Positions 47,959 to 57,204 of a stretch of 64,000 nucleotides of DNA are shown here, in pieces. The stretch is taken from assembly GCF_030547185.1 (NCBI RefSeq), contig NZ_JAUOQR010000003.1:186001-250000 (forward strand), written 5' to 3'. Made by a program: the position numbers and the translations under genes. The notes under the pieces are model-generated. The model made no database searches. It saw nothing but the letters and a program-made list of their open reading frames with translations, and was not told where the DNA came from. The stretch comes from Neptuniibacter sp. 1_MG-2023. GTDB taxonomy: Bacteria > Pseudomonadota > Gammaproteobacteria > Pseudomonadales > Balneatricaceae. How positions within the stretch are numbered: the first letter of the stretch is position 1; every line of letters starts with the position of its first letter.

Positions 47959-49170
47959 GTGAATCAGTCTTTATTATTTACGGTTATTTTGGCGGCCAGT
48001 CTGTCTCTCAATGGTTGTGCAACTTCAACGGAGCAATCTGTTGCAACTCAAGATGAAGGTTCGTCGAACAGTGAGGTTAAAAAACAGACGCTAACCCCAA
48101 GTAAGGAGGCTGTCGTAACGCCGGTAACGCAAACTAAGAAAGTCGTTGCTGCCCCAGAGAAGCCTGTAAAAGAGTCTGTAGAGAAGGTCGCTGAGCCTTT
48201 GTTATCGGGTTCCTATGCAGATTACCCTCAGGCTCAAGCCTTTATCGATGAGATGAAAGCGGAAGGTTTTAGTGAAGCTTATTTAAAAGGTGTTTTGGGC
48301 GAAGCGAAAAGGCAGCAATCCATTTTAACGGCGATCTCACGCCCAGCAGAAAAAAGCTTAAATTGGGGTGAGTACCGTAAGATCTTTATACAGCCAAAAC
48401 GTATAAAGCAGGGCGTTCAGTTTTGGCAAGAAAATCAAGCCGCGTTAGCTTTAGCTGAAAAAACCTATGGGGTTCCCGCTGAAGTTATTGTTTCTATTAT
48501 TGGTGTAGAAACCCGTTACGGTCGTATTATGGGTAGTTATCGAGTTTTAGATGCGGTGGCGACCCTTGGTTTTGATTATCCAAGACGTAGTGAGTTTTTT
48601 CTGGGGCAGTTGAAAGAGTATCTACGTTTGGTGCGTGAAGAAAAAACTGATGTTACCGCGCATAAAGGTTCTTATGCGGGAGCTATGGGATATGGGCAGT
48701 TTATTCCATCCAGTTACCGTAGTTTTGCTATAGATTTTGATAATGATGGTCATCGTGATATCTGGAACAATAAGACAGATGCTATAGGCAGTGTAGCTAA
48801 CTATTTTGCTGAACATGGTTGGGCAAAAGGTGAGCCAGTCATTAGTGGGGTTTCTTTTAGCCAAACGGCGGATGAGGCATGGTTTAGTAAAGGCCGGAAA
48901 GGATTGATTCCTGAGTTGACGATTGCTGATTGGCAGCAAAGAGGGGTAGAGCCTGAGTTGACGTTGTCGCCTGAAGGTAAAGCTATTCTAATGAGATTAG
49001 AGATAGGTGAAGATGCTCAATATTGGTTAGGTTTACATAACTTTTATGTGATCACTCGCTATAATCACAGCAAGCTTTATGCAATGGCGGTTTATCGTTT
49101 AAGTGAGCAGATTAAAATGGCTTATGAGAAATCGCTTTCAGAAAAAACTGTAACGCAAACTAAAAAGTAG
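47959..49170 (+). CDS. mltB: Lytic murein transglycosylase B (lipoprotein)
   Basis: The 403-residue protein has a lipoprotein signal (LFTVILAASLSLNGCATS), a Lys/Thr/Val-rich linker, and an SLT family 3 domain: ETRYGRIMGSYRVLDAVATL with the catalytic Glu, AGAMGYGQFIPSSYRSFAID, DFDNDGHRDIW, and NHSKLYAMAVYRLS. It cleaves glycan strands to anhydro-muropeptides. GTG 47959 has GGGAG at good spacing. The longer frame would bury the signal. It is followed closely by rlpA. Confidence 0.95.
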   Translation: MNQSLLFTVILAASLSLNGCATSTEQSVATQDEGSSNSEVKKQTLTPSKEAVVTPVTQTKKVVAAPEKPVKESVEKVAEPLLSGSYADYPQAQAFIDEMKAEGFSEAYLKGVLGEAKRQQSILTAISRPAEKSLNWGEYRKIFIQPKRIKQGVQFWQENQAALALAEKTYGVPAEVIVSIIGVETRYGRIMGSYRVLDAVATLGFDYPRRSEFFLGQLKEYLRLVREEKTDVTAHKGSYAGAMGYGQFIPSSYRSFAIDFDNDGHRDIWNNKTDAIGSVANYFAEHGWAKGEPVISGVSFSQTADEAWFSKGRKGLIPELTIADWQQRGVEPELTLSPEGKAILMRLEIGEDAQYWLGLHNFYVITRYNHSKLYAMAVYRLSEQIKMAYEKSLSEKTVTQTKK

Positions 49171-49178
49171 AGTGGACT

Positions 49179-50009
49179 ATGTATAACAGGCTCTTTGTTT
49201 TTAGTTTGATTGTGTTACTCGCTGGCTGTTCCTCTACGAGTGAAAATAGTGGCCGCTATTCCATGAAGCACGATAAAGCGCCAGATGCCCCCGTTGATGT
49301 GTCGCATGTGAAGGATGCAGTGCCTCAGGTAGAACCTAAAAGCAGAGGCGGAAATAAAAGCCCGTATACTGTACTAGGTAAACAATATTATGTAATGCCG
49401 AGCGCTAATGGTTACACCGCTACGGGAACAGCATCTTGGTACGGACGTAAATTTCATGGCCATCAAACCTCCAATGGTGAGGTTTATGATATGTATAAAA
49501 TGTCTGCTGCACATAAAAGTTTGCCACTACCAACTTACTTGCGGGTAACTAATTTAGCTAATGGTCGTCAAGTTATCGTTAGGGTAAATGATCGAGGGCC
49601 GTTTCATGATGATCGTTTGATCGATCTTTCTTATGCGGCCGCTTCCAAGCTGGATATGCTCAGTAAAGGCACCGCTCATGTAAAAATTGAAGCGCTTGAT
49701 CCGCGCGCTTGGCAAAACTCAGAGAACCTTATCTCTTCGCCGGTTGTGAATCATCAAGTTTCTGTGGCGGGGAGATATTTACAGGTAGGTGCGTATTCTA
49801 GCCGCGCATCTGCTGAGTATGTTGAAAGTCAGTTAAGACCTATTTTGACCGATCTTGCGGTGATTATTCGTCCACTGACTAATCAGCAGGGAACTGTTTT
49901 ACATAGAGTCCAAATAGGCCCGCTGAAAAGTACGACCTCTTTGGCAGATTTAACTCAGAAGGTAGAACAAATGGGCTATGCAACTCCGCACTTGGTAGAC
50001 TTCCCTTAA
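49179..50009 (+). CDS. rlpA: RlpA family septal lytic transglycosylase (lipoprotein with SPOR domain)
   Basis: At 276 residues, it has a lipobox (LIVLLAGCSS), the double-psi beta-barrel RlpA core (GTASWYGRKFHGHQTSNGEV, PTYLRVTNL, VNDRGPFHDDRLIDLSYAAA) and a C-terminal SPOR domain (RYLQVGAYSSRASAEYVESQ, VQIGPL) that binds denuded glycan at the septum. The barrel's catalytic Asp/His positions are present. It lies 8 bp after mltB. Confidence 0.95.
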   Translation: MYNRLFVFSLIVLLAGCSSTSENSGRYSMKHDKAPDAPVDVSHVKDAVPQVEPKSRGGNKSPYTVLGKQYYVMPSANGYTATGTASWYGRKFHGHQTSNGEVYDMYKMSAAHKSLPLPTYLRVTNLANGRQVIVRVNDRGPFHDDRLIDLSYAAASKLDMLSKGTAHVKIEALDPRAWQNSENLISSPVVNHQVSVAGRYLQVGAYSSRASAEYVESQLRPILTDLAVIIRPLTNQQGTVLHRVQIGPLKSTTSLADLTQKVEQMGYATPHLVDFP

Positions 50010-50136
50010 TAGCTTAAGTAGAGTTACCTACGGCGTTAAGTGGACTTAAAGTAACTATGAAAATTAAGTGTGTTATCGCTACTATATTGCAGTATCAGTA
50101 GTGGCCTCACTTAGATTTCTTTAATGATTGTTTTGG

Positions 50137-51330
50137 ATGAACATGTTTAATAAGGTTTGGTTTAAAAAGGTGTTTTTAAATAAAGTTTCAAAAGTATTTA
50201 GTCTGCTATTTTTGACTATTGCGGTTGTCAATTTTTCATCTGCCGCAAGTTTGATTCCAGCAGAACCTCAGATCGCAGCGACTGCGTACCTTGTTATCGA
50301 TGCCGATACAGGCAAAATTATTGCCGCTAAAAATGAAAATGAGCGATTTGCCCCCGCCAGCTTGACGAAAATGATGACGGCTTACATCCTCGAATACGAA
50401 TTGAGTAAAGGGAATGTAAGTACTGATGATCTAGTATTGATCAGTGAAAAAGCGTGGCGTACCCAAGGCTCGCGTATGTTTATTCGTGAGGGTACGCAAG
50501 TCCGTTTAGGTGATCTGATGAAAGGGATCGTTATTCAATCGGGTAACGACGCATCGGTTGCGGTAGCTGAACATATAGCGGGTAGTGAAGCTGCTTTTGC
50601 TGATTTGATGAATCAGCATGCCAAACTATTAGGTATGAAGAATACAAACTTTATGAATGCCACCGGCCTTCCTGCTGAGGGACACGAATCTTCTGCTTTT
50701 GATTTGGCCTTATTAGCTAAAGCAATAATTCAAGATTTCCCTGAGCATTATGGGATCTACTCGGAAAAATATTTTACATATAACAAAATTCGCCAACCTA
50801 ACCGTAATAAGCTTCTATGGCGCGATAAAACAGTCGATGGGTTAAAAACTGGCCATACAGATGCTGCTGGTTACTGTCTTGTTGCTTCAGCTAAGCGTGA
50901 TGGCATGCGTTTGATTTCGGTAGTACTCGGCACTAGTGATGAAGAGGCCCGTGCTCGTGAGAGCCAGAAGCTACTTTCTTATGCTTTCCGTTACTATAGA
51001 ACTCATCAGCTTTATAAAAGTAATGTTGTCTTGAATACCGCTAAAGTTTGGTCGGGTACTCAAGATCAATTACGTATCGGAATTTCTGATCCACTATCGG
51101 TAACTATCCCACGCGGTCAAGCGGATAAGCTGCAAGCGATAATGGATGTGGATAGAGTTATTACTGCACCTATAATGAAAGGTCAGGAGTTAGGTAAAGT
51201 ACGTGTAACCTTAGATGGTGATTTAGTAACGGAAGTGCCTTTAGTTGCAATGGATGCAATTCCTGAAGCAGGCCTGTTAAAACGTATTTGGCACGCGATA
51301 CTTTTATTCTTTACTAGCCTAATCGGGTAA
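50137..51330 (+). CDS. dacA: D-alanyl-D-alanine carboxypeptidase (PBP5/6 type)
   Basis: The 397-residue enzyme has a signal peptide (VFSLLFLTIAVVNFSSAAS), the active Ser in FAPASLTKMMTAY (SxxK), SGN in VIQSGNDASVAVAE, KTG in GLKTGHTDAAGYC and a C-terminal beta domain (PRGQADKLQAI) with an amphipathic membrane-anchoring end (LLKRIWHAILLFFTSLIG). It trims the fifth D-Ala of pentapeptides. The start is uncertain: ATG 50137 or 50143, neither with a strong Shine-Dalgarno. Confidence 0.95.
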   Translation: MNMFNKVWFKKVFLNKVSKVFSLLFLTIAVVNFSSAASLIPAEPQIAATAYLVIDADTGKIIAAKNENERFAPASLTKMMTAYILEYELSKGNVSTDDLVLISEKAWRTQGSRMFIREGTQVRLGDLMKGIVIQSGNDASVAVAEHIAGSEAAFADLMNQHAKLLGMKNTNFMNATGLPAEGHESSAFDLALLAKAIIQDFPEHYGIYSEKYFTYNKIRQPNRNKLLWRDKTVDGLKTGHTDAAGYCLVASAKRDGMRLISVVLGTSDEEARARESQKLLSYAFRYYRTHQLYKSNVVLNTAKVWSGTQDQLRIGISDPLSVTIPRGQADKLQAIMDVDRVITAPIMKGQELGKVRVTLDGDLVTEVPLVAMDAIPEAGLLKRIWHAILLFFTSLIG

Positions 51331-51368
51331 CTGTTTTTAGCGCTAGTCCTTTAATAATTGCATGGATG

Positions 51369-51435
51369 CCCGCATCTATATTAAATACTGAAGAGCTGTA
51401 TGTAGCTTTGGTTCGGTTTTTAATATTGATGCGGG
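51369..51435. promoter_or_regulatory. Long inverted repeat upstream of dat
   Basis: CCCGCATCTATATTAAA (51369-51385) is inverted at TTTAATATTGATGCGGG (51419-51435), 17 bp with a single mismatch, around a 33-nt loop that itself has AGAGCT/AGCTTT. It ends 18 bp before the aminotransferase start codon. It may be an RNA structure controlling translation, an attenuator, or a large operator. Confidence 0.5.
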
Positions 51436-51453
51436 TGTTTGCGTTTAGGTTAT

Positions 51454-52308
51454 ATGAATACAGTCTATCTCAATGGTGAGTTTTTGCCGGCAGAGGAAGC
51501 CAAGGTTTCGGTATTCGATCGTGGTTTTCTGTTTGGCGATAGTGTTTATGAGGTGATCCCTTTTTATCAAGGGGTCGGTTTTCGTTTGCAAGCGCATCTT
51601 GACCGTTTACATCACAGTTTAAGAGCGGTGCGTATTAAAAATGAGCAGCATTGGGAAGAAATTTTAGAGTCCCTTGTTGCGCGTAATGGCGGCGGTAATC
51701 TATCTGTTTATCTGCAAGTCACGCGCGGTAGTGCAGGTAAACGAAGCCACGCTTACGATGATTCACTAGAGCCTACAGTATTTGCGTGTTGCACACCGAT
51801 AAAAGATGTCTGGAAAGCGGGTGTTGATAGTGTTGTCCCGCTAAAAGCTATAGTGACGGAAGATTTACGCTGGCATCGCTGTGATATTAAATCAACCTGT
51901 CTACTGCCTAATATTTTAGTGTTGCAGCAAGCGAAAGATGAAGGGGCTCAAGAGGCGCTTTTCTCACGTAATGATAAGCTGACAGAAGGTTCTGCTTGTA
52001 ACCTATTTTTGGTTAAACGCGGCGTTATTTATACACCTAAGCGTAGTTCTGAGATATTAGGGGGAATTACGCGTGAGCTGATTCTTGAATTGGCAGATAA
52101 ACATGCTATTCAGTTTCAAGAAGTGGATATTGATTATCAGCAGTTACTTGTTGCTGATGAAGTTTGGGTTTCTAGCTCGACGCGCGGGATTGTGCCAGTG
52201 GTAGAAGTCGATGGGCATAAGATCGGAAAGGGGCAGTCTGGGCCTGTATGGCAAAAAATGTTTGAGCTTTTCGCAGATTTCCAACGTAAGTTAATGACGG
52301 GACTGTGA
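51454..52308 (+). CDS. dat: D-amino acid aminotransferase (class IV)
   Basis: The 284-residue fold-type IV PLP enzyme has FDRGFLFGDSVYEVIPFYQG, LDRLHHSL, the PLP Lys in RWHRCDIKSTCLLPNILVLQ, EALFSRNDKLTEGSACNLFL and GGITRELILELA. The HCDIKS context, rather than the IlvE-type EGxAxN/KxxxNY, points to D-alanine/D-amino acid transaminase, making D-Glu or D-Ala for peptidoglycan. Its position between dacA and ybeD is as in pseudomonads. Branched-chain aminotransferase is a less likely alternative. Confidence 0.88.
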   Translation: MNTVYLNGEFLPAEEAKVSVFDRGFLFGDSVYEVIPFYQGVGFRLQAHLDRLHHSLRAVRIKNEQHWEEILESLVARNGGGNLSVYLQVTRGSAGKRSHAYDDSLEPTVFACCTPIKDVWKAGVDSVVPLKAIVTEDLRWHRCDIKSTCLLPNILVLQQAKDEGAQEALFSRNDKLTEGSACNLFLVKRGVIYTPKRSSEILGGITRELILELADKHAIQFQEVDIDYQQLLVADEVWVSSSTRGIVPVVEVDGHKIGKGQSGPVWQKMFELFADFQRKLMTGL

Positions 52309-52334
52309 TAGTTAGTGATTAGTGGTATGAATAG

Positions 52335-52613
52335 ATGACAGATAAGCAGCAAGAACCACCTAAAATTGAATTTCCATGTCCTAACTACCCTATTAAGGTG
52401 GTAGGCAGAAATGACGATGACTTTCGTGATTTTGTGATCGAGATTGTACAGGTGCATGTGCCTGATTTTGATTTTACCTCGGTTACTCTTCAGGACAGTC
52501 GGAATGGTACCTTTCAGTCTGTACGGTTTACTATTACCGCTCAAGGTGTAGAACAGCTTGCTGCACTACATGAAGCATTAATTGCTTCAGAGCGTGTAAA
52601 GATGGTGATTTGA
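52335..52613 (+). CDS. ybeD: DUF493 family protein YbeD
   Basis: The 92-residue protein matches DUF493: [40 protein letters not shown] and the ferredoxin-like ACT-type fold pattern. Function unknown. It regularly precedes lipB, as here, and its TGA overlaps the lipB ATG. Confidence 0.93.
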   Translation: MTDKQQEPPKIEFPCPNYPIKVVGRNDDDFRDFVIEIVQVHVPDFDFTSVTLQDSRNGTFQSVRFTITAQGVEQLAALHEALIASERVKMVI

Positions 52614-53260
52614 TGCTTTCAGATCAGCTAATTGTACGAGATTTAGGTTTACTGCCTTATGAACCCACTTGGCAGCGGATGCAGTCCTTCACCAACGAGC
52701 GTGGTGAAGATGTAGTTGATGAGATCTGGTCTTTGCAGCATGAACCTGTGTTTACGCAGGGGCAGGCGGGTAAAGAGGAACATTTGTTAAACACAGGTGA
52801 TATTCCTGTAGTACAAGTGGATCGGGGTGGGCAGGTGACGTACCACGGCCCAGGACAGGCTATAATCTACCTAATGCTGAACCTTAAGCGTAAAAAGTTA
52901 GGTGTGCGTGAGCTTGTTTCTATAATGGAAGAGGCGGTTGTTGATACGCTTAACGAATTTCAAATTGACGCTTACCCAAAACCTGATGCACCTGGGGTCT
53001 ATGTTGAGGGTAGTAAGATCGCTTCTTTAGGTTTGAGAGTTAGACGGGGCTGTTCTTTTCATGGATTAGCACTAAACCTCGCGATGGACTTAGAACCTTT
53101 TTTAAGAATAAACCCATGCGGCTATGCGGGTATGGAGATGACACAGTTAGGTATGTTGGTAGAAGACCTTGATCAGGCCGATGCTACCCAGCATTTACTT
53201 AACCATTTGATTAGTAAACTCGGGTATGCAGAAGTGACCCGAAAAACCACTCTGGATTGA
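52613..53260 (+). CDS. lipB: Octanoyl-[acyl-carrier-protein]:protein octanoyltransferase LipB
   Basis: The 215-residue enzyme transfers octanoate from ACP to lipoyl domains. Motifs are [40 protein letters not shown] (conserved Lys) and [15 protein letters not shown] with the catalytic Cys. ATG 52613 overlaps the ybeD stop (TGATG), implying coupling. lipA is 6 bp downstream. Confidence 0.97.
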   Translation: MLSDQLIVRDLGLLPYEPTWQRMQSFTNERGEDVVDEIWSLQHEPVFTQGQAGKEEHLLNTGDIPVVQVDRGGQVTYHGPGQAIIYLMLNLKRKKLGVRELVSIMEEAVVDTLNEFQIDAYPKPDAPGVYVEGSKIASLGLRVRRGCSFHGLALNLAMDLEPFLRINPCGYAGMEMTQLGMLVEDLDQADATQHLLNHLISKLGYAEVTRKTTLD

Positions 53261-53266
53261 GTCTAA

Positions 53267-54247
53267 ATGTCTGAACATAATAAAGCTACGGCGAAAAAAC
53301 GAGTAGAGCAGGGCGTTAAATTACGTGGTGCTGATAAAGTCGATCGTATTCCAGTAAAGGTGATCCCAACTGAGAAAAGCGACATGCTACGTAAGCCAGA
53401 ATGGTTGCGTGTCAGGATGGGTTCAAATGCTGAAGTACAACGGATTAAAGACAAGCTGAGAAAGCATAAGTTGGCTTCAGTTTGTGAAGAAGCAAGTTGT
53501 CCGAACCTAGGTGAGTGCTTTAGTCACGGTACCGCGACCTTTATGATCATGGGAGATATCTGTACACGTCGTTGTCCGTTCTGCGATGTGGCCCATGGCC
53601 GTCCAAATGAGCTTGATAGAAATGAGCCTAAAGAGTTAGCGGATGCTATCGCTGATATGGGGCTTCGTTATGTAGTCGTAACCTCAGTAGATCGTGATGA
53701 TCTACGTGATGGTGGTGCTCAGCATTTTGCAGATTGCGTACGTGAGACCCGCGGACAAGTACCGAGTATTGAGATGGAGATCTTAGTACCTGATTTTCGT
53801 GGCCGTATGGATATAGCGATTGATATTCTTACTGAAACGCCACCCGATGTTCTTAATCATAATATGGAAACGGTGCCGCGCCTTTACAAAGCGGTACGCC
53901 CAGGATCTGATTATGAGTGGTCTTTACGTCTGCTGAAAAAATATAAAGCCAAAAATCCAAACGTTCGAACTAAGTCAGGGTTAATGGTGGGTATTGGTGA
54001 AACCAATGAAGAGATTATTCAAGTAATGAAAGATCTTCGTGCCCATGATGTAGACATGCTGACTATAGGGCAATATCTACAACCGAGCGGTAATCATCTT
54101 AAGTTGGAGCGTTATGTAACTCCCGCGGAATTTGATGAGTTTGCTCGGATTGCAAAAGAACTCGGTTTTACTCATGCGGCTTGTGGCCCGCTAGTACGCT
54201 CCTCATATCATGCGGACTTACAGGCTAAAGGCGAAAAAGTTAGTTAG
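53267..54247 (+). CDS. lipA: Lipoyl synthase LipA
   Basis: The 326-residue radical SAM enzyme inserts sulfur into octanoyl groups. The auxiliary cluster ligands are in [13 protein letters not shown], the SAM cluster in [13 protein letters not shown], and the C-terminal conserved Ser in RSSYHAD. The preceding [19 protein letters not shown] and [20 protein letters not shown] are family hallmarks. A hairpin terminator begins within its stop codon. Confidence 0.98.
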   Translation: MSEHNKATAKKRVEQGVKLRGADKVDRIPVKVIPTEKSDMLRKPEWLRVRMGSNAEVQRIKDKLRKHKLASVCEEASCPNLGECFSHGTATFMIMGDICTRRCPFCDVAHGRPNELDRNEPKELADAIADMGLRYVVVTSVDRDDLRDGGAQHFADCVRETRGQVPSIEMEILVPDFRGRMDIAIDILTETPPDVLNHNMETVPRLYKAVRPGSDYEWSLRLLKKYKAKNPNVRTKSGLMVGIGETNEEIIQVMKDLRAHDVDMLTIGQYLQPSGNHLKLERYVTPAEFDEFARIAKELGFTHAACGPLVRSSYHADLQAKGEKVS

Positions 54248-54322
54248 AGCCGTAAATAGGGCTCTCTTTATCGGTATGCCCTGCATAAAGACCGTCTCCC
54301 ACATATGTACCTTATGTGGGAG
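54246..54322 (+). terminator. Two tandem hairpins after lipA
   Basis: AGAGCC (54246-54251) pairs with GGCTCT (54260-54265) followed by CTTTAT. CTCCCACATA (54296-54305) pairs with TATGTGGGAG (54313-54322) followed by a C/T-rich run. The first may be the main terminator and the second a backup. The rest of the 54248-54562 gap is AT-rich, with the palindrome at 54515 near the next gene. Confidence 0.65.
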
Positions 54323-54514
54323 GCTTCCTTCCTCTTATGTTTTCTATCCAATGTGAGACTTTCCATAAAGGCGTCCTAAGCCGGAGAGGCTTATAGATTG
54401 ATCAAAACAGCTTTTCTTTGAACCTTCTGTGATTAAGTAACGCTTAGTCTTTCATATCAATGAAATCGTATTATTCTACGTTGTTGATCGCTTCTATATT
54501 GTTTTTTACTTTAT

Positions 54515-54550
54515 TAATAATTAAATTAGTATTATCTAATTTAATTATTA
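54515..54550. promoter_or_regulatory. 15-bp perfect inverted repeat over the OsmC leader
   Basis: TAATAATTAAATTAG (54515-54529) and CTAATTTAATTATTA (54536-54550) pair perfectly around TATTAT. The right arm ends directly before the TGGAGCAG ribosome-binding region, 12 bp before the start codon. It looks like an operator for a dimeric repressor, or an RNA hairpin that hides the ribosome-binding site. Confidence 0.6.
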
Positions 54551-54562
54551 TGGAGCAGTTCA

Positions 54563-54997
54563 ATGGGTACAAAAACAATCACTGTTATGGCTAATATGGG
54601 CTCAGGTTGTGCGATAACTGCGGATATTCGAGAGCATCATGTAGTGATTGATCAGCCAACGGCTAATGGTGGTGGTAATCAAGGGCCAACACCTTTAGAG
54701 TATTTTTTGTTCTCATTAGCGGGTTGTATCGGCAGTATTGGGCATATTGCTGCGGGTCAGCAGAAGATTGATCTTAGAGCCATGAGTATTAAAGTTGAAG
54801 CTGACCTTAATTCAATGGGCTTACTGGGAAAGCCTACTGAGGATCGTACTGGATTTCAGCAGATTCGCGTTGAAGCTACTATTGATGCTGATCTAACTGA
54901 CGCTGAGAAGCTGGCGTTTTTAAATGAAGTTTGTGAGCGTTGCCCATTACATGACAACATAAAACTAGCGACTGATGTTGTGCACTGTCTTGTTTAA
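54563..54997 (+). CDS. OsmC family protein
   Basis: The 144-residue protein has the OsmC fold pattern: GPTPLEYFLFSLAGCIGSIG with one conserved Cys and VCERCPLHDNIKLATDV with the second. Members reduce organic hydroperoxides through the two Cys, or act in stress responses. The strong palindrome upstream suggests repressor control, perhaps by a redox-sensing regulator, though none is adjacent. GGAG precedes the ATG. Confidence 0.88.
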   Translation: MGTKTITVMANMGSGCAITADIREHHVVIDQPTANGGGNQGPTPLEYFLFSLAGCIGSIGHIAAGQQKIDLRAMSIKVEADLNSMGLLGKPTEDRTGFQQIRVEATIDADLTDAEKLAFLNEVCERCPLHDNIKLATDVVHCLV

Positions 54998-55148
54998 GTA
55001 CAAGTTTCATCGCTAAGGCCAGAGAGCTGGGTGTTTTCATCTAGCTCTTTATCCAATCGACCTAACTGTTTGCAGACAATGCCTGTAAAATCCTTCATTA
55101 TTCCTATTGTTTGAATTTATCTATTTTTAATAAATAGGGGTCTTTAGG

Positions 55149-55709
55149 ATGTGGCGTAATACTATGTTTACAACGCCTGTTATTAGTTCGCTTTTACGAT
55201 TTTTTTCTCTAGTTTTGCTTAAAATATGTGGCTGGAAGGTGAAAGGCTCTTTTCCAAAAGATATGAAGCAGTGTGTATTAATTGCTGCGCCACATACGAC
55301 TAATTGGGATATGCCGTTTTCTTTGATGATCGCTTTTGCATTGAGGATGCCGCTGCATTGGGTTGGTAAATCAAGTATTTTTAAATTTCCATTTGGTTTT
55401 TTGATGCGTTGGATGGGAGGAATACCGGTCGACCGTGTGAAAAAAAATAATATGGTTGATGCGACCGTTGAGAAATTTAAAACTTATCCAGATCTGAAAA
55501 TTATGATGGCCCCTGAAGGAACTCGATCTCAAGTAACCCACTGGAAATCAGGTTTTTATCATATAGCGGATGGCGCAGGGGTGCCTATTGTTTTGGGTTT
55601 TATAGATTATAAAAATAAACGCGGAGGGATTTTAGGCGTATTTCATACACAGGGTAATTATGAAGATGATTTAAAATTGATCCAAAAATACTATCAGCCT
55701 TATATGTGA
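55149..55709 (+). CDS. Lysophospholipid acyltransferase family protein
   Basis: The 186-residue protein has acyltransferase block I in APHTTNWDMPF (HxxxxD: HTTNWD), block II near GIPVDRVKKNNMV, and block III APEGTRSQ. Members of this short, mostly single-membrane-anchor form acylate glycerol-3-phosphate or related lipids, so the exact substrate is open. Its 3' end is 8 bp from the convergent cytochrome gene. Confidence 0.88.
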   Translation: MWRNTMFTTPVISSLLRFFSLVLLKICGWKVKGSFPKDMKQCVLIAAPHTTNWDMPFSLMIAFALRMPLHWVGKSSIFKFPFGFLMRWMGGIPVDRVKKNNMVDATVEKFKTYPDLKIMMAPEGTRSQVTHWKSGFYHIADGAGVPIVLGFIDYKNKRGGILGVFHTQGNYEDDLKLIQKYYQPYM

Positions 55710-55717
55710 TAAAGGCT

Positions 55718-56050
55718 TTACCTATTAAGATGTCTTTCAATAAGGTTTACCGTGTACTCAGATACAGCCTCAGCTTGATTGTCCGATAGCTGGGTGAATG
55801 TGGTCATGCCGTGTTTAGGCGAGGCTTTGTTGAACTTGATCATCAGCATGACTTTATAAGGTTTTAAGTTTTTTTCCCCAGTATAGCGTTCCATATTGGC
55901 GCCGGGGCCTTTCAGCTCGTGACAATTTTTGCAGTAATAGTTATAGAGCTCTTCTCCCGACTGCATGTTCTCAGGGGTCGTTTCCCCATCGCAGCCACTC
56001 AGTAAAATGGTCGTTAGGATCAGTGTAGATGCCCGTTGAGATAAGTGCAT
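55718..56050 (-). CDS. Small c-type cytochrome (predicted lipoprotein)
   Basis: The 110-residue protein has a lipobox (ILLSGCDG, so the Cys at about residue 20 would be acylated), the heme motif CKNCH, and a distal Met candidate in HGMTTFTQLSD. It is a monoheme class I cytochrome attached to a membrane facing the periplasm. The electron partner is unknown. No oxidase genes are nearby. Confidence 0.88.
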   Translation of the reverse strand: MHLSQRASTLILTTILLSGCDGETTPENMQSGEELYNYYCKNCHELKGPGANMERYTGEKNLKPYKVMLMIKFNKASPKHGMTTFTQLSDNQAEAVSEYTVNLIERHLNR

Positions 56051-56169
56051 AGGTAATTATACGCCTTGTGATTTTATAGTTATCATAGTTAATTTTGTCA
56101 GGTTGAGCTAATAGATCAAGGGTATAAACTGCAAGCGGTGAATGCTATCCGGCTGTTTTACACTAGGTT

Positions 56170-57204
56170 TTAATATGTGCAGGCATTGAGAAGGGTTAAT
56201 GGTTGCCCTGCTAGCGTAAGCGAGATGGAGGTGAGAAGTAGCCAAGCATCACCCGATGCAAGCCCTTTAACAATTTTATCGACTTCGGCACATTGCTGTA
56301 GAGCTAAGTTTATCTGTTCAGTTGAAATGCGCTGAGCTGTTTTACGGACAAGAGGTTTACGTTTCCCCCATATTCTTTCCCGTTGGCATACGGCATCGAA
56401 CGATTGACCATTATGTTGAGCTTGTTGGATAGCAGATAAGCTACGTAGCTCTTTTGAGAGTGCCCATAGAGCAACCGGTGGCTCTGTACCATCCTGCTTA
56501 AGCGCCTGAAGTATTTTACAGCAGCGAGCGGCTTGGCCATTTAATGCTGCATCGATCAGACCATAAATATCATATCGAGAGCTATCAGATACTGAGTCGA
56601 TAACATCGTCAGCGGTAACAACTTGATGAGGGAAGAGTAGGCTTAGTTTATTGATCTCTTGTTTTGCTGCAAGCAGATTGCCTTCAATACGGTCACATAA
56701 GAGTTGTATTGCTTCTTCATTCAGTTGTAGGTCTATTTGTGCAGCTCGTTGTCTAATCCAATTAGGTAACTGTTCTGTTTCTACGGGCCAGATCTCTATG
56801 ATAATTCCGCATTTATCGATGGCTTTGAACCATGCGCTCTTTTTGGCGCTACCATCTAGCTTATTTGCGGTGATTAAAAGGATATTGTCTGGTGCGGGAT
56901 TATTAAGATAGCTTTGTAGTAGCTCACTGGATTTCTTATTCAGCTTTTGACTACCTAAACGGAGCTCGATAATTTTCTTTTCAGCGAATAGAGATAAAGC
57001 GTTGGCGCATTCGAGAAGATATTCCCAGTTAAAACTACCATCTACATGGAGTACTTCACGTTCATTAAAGCCTTGTTGCTGTATGCGGCTACGGAGCAAA
57101 TCTGAGCTTTCTTCTAAAATAAGCGGCTCATCGCCGGTAATAAAATATACCGGCGCTAGGCCTTTTTTTAGCTGAGCCTCTAGCTGCTCCGGACGTAGCT
57201 TCAT
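56170..57204 (-). CDS. holA: DNA polymerase III delta subunit HolA
   Basis: The 344-residue clamp-loader subunit opens the beta clamp. The N-terminal KLRPEQLEAQLKKGLAPVYF and ITGDEPLILEESSDLLR are the family start (AAA+ fold without ATPase), followed by LLECANALSLFAEKKIIELR and the DGT...PVALWALSKELR segment. It overlaps lptE by 4 bp in the usual leuS-lptE-holA order. Confidence 0.95.
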   Translation of the reverse strand: MKLRPEQLEAQLKKGLAPVYFITGDEPLILEESSDLLRSRIQQQGFNEREVLHVDGSFNWEYLLECANALSLFAEKKIIELRLGSQKLNKKSSELLQSYLNNPAPDNILLITANKLDGSAKKSAWFKAIDKCGIIIEIWPVETEQLPNWIRQRAAQIDLQLNEEAIQLLCDRIEGNLLAAKQEINKLSLLFPHQVVTADDVIDSVSDSSRYDIYGLIDAALNGQAARCCKILQALKQDGTEPPVALWALSKELRSLSAIQQAQHNGQSFDAVCQRERIWGKRKPLVRKTAQRISTEQINLALQQCAEVDKIVKGLASGDAWLLLTSISLTLAGQPLTLLNACTY

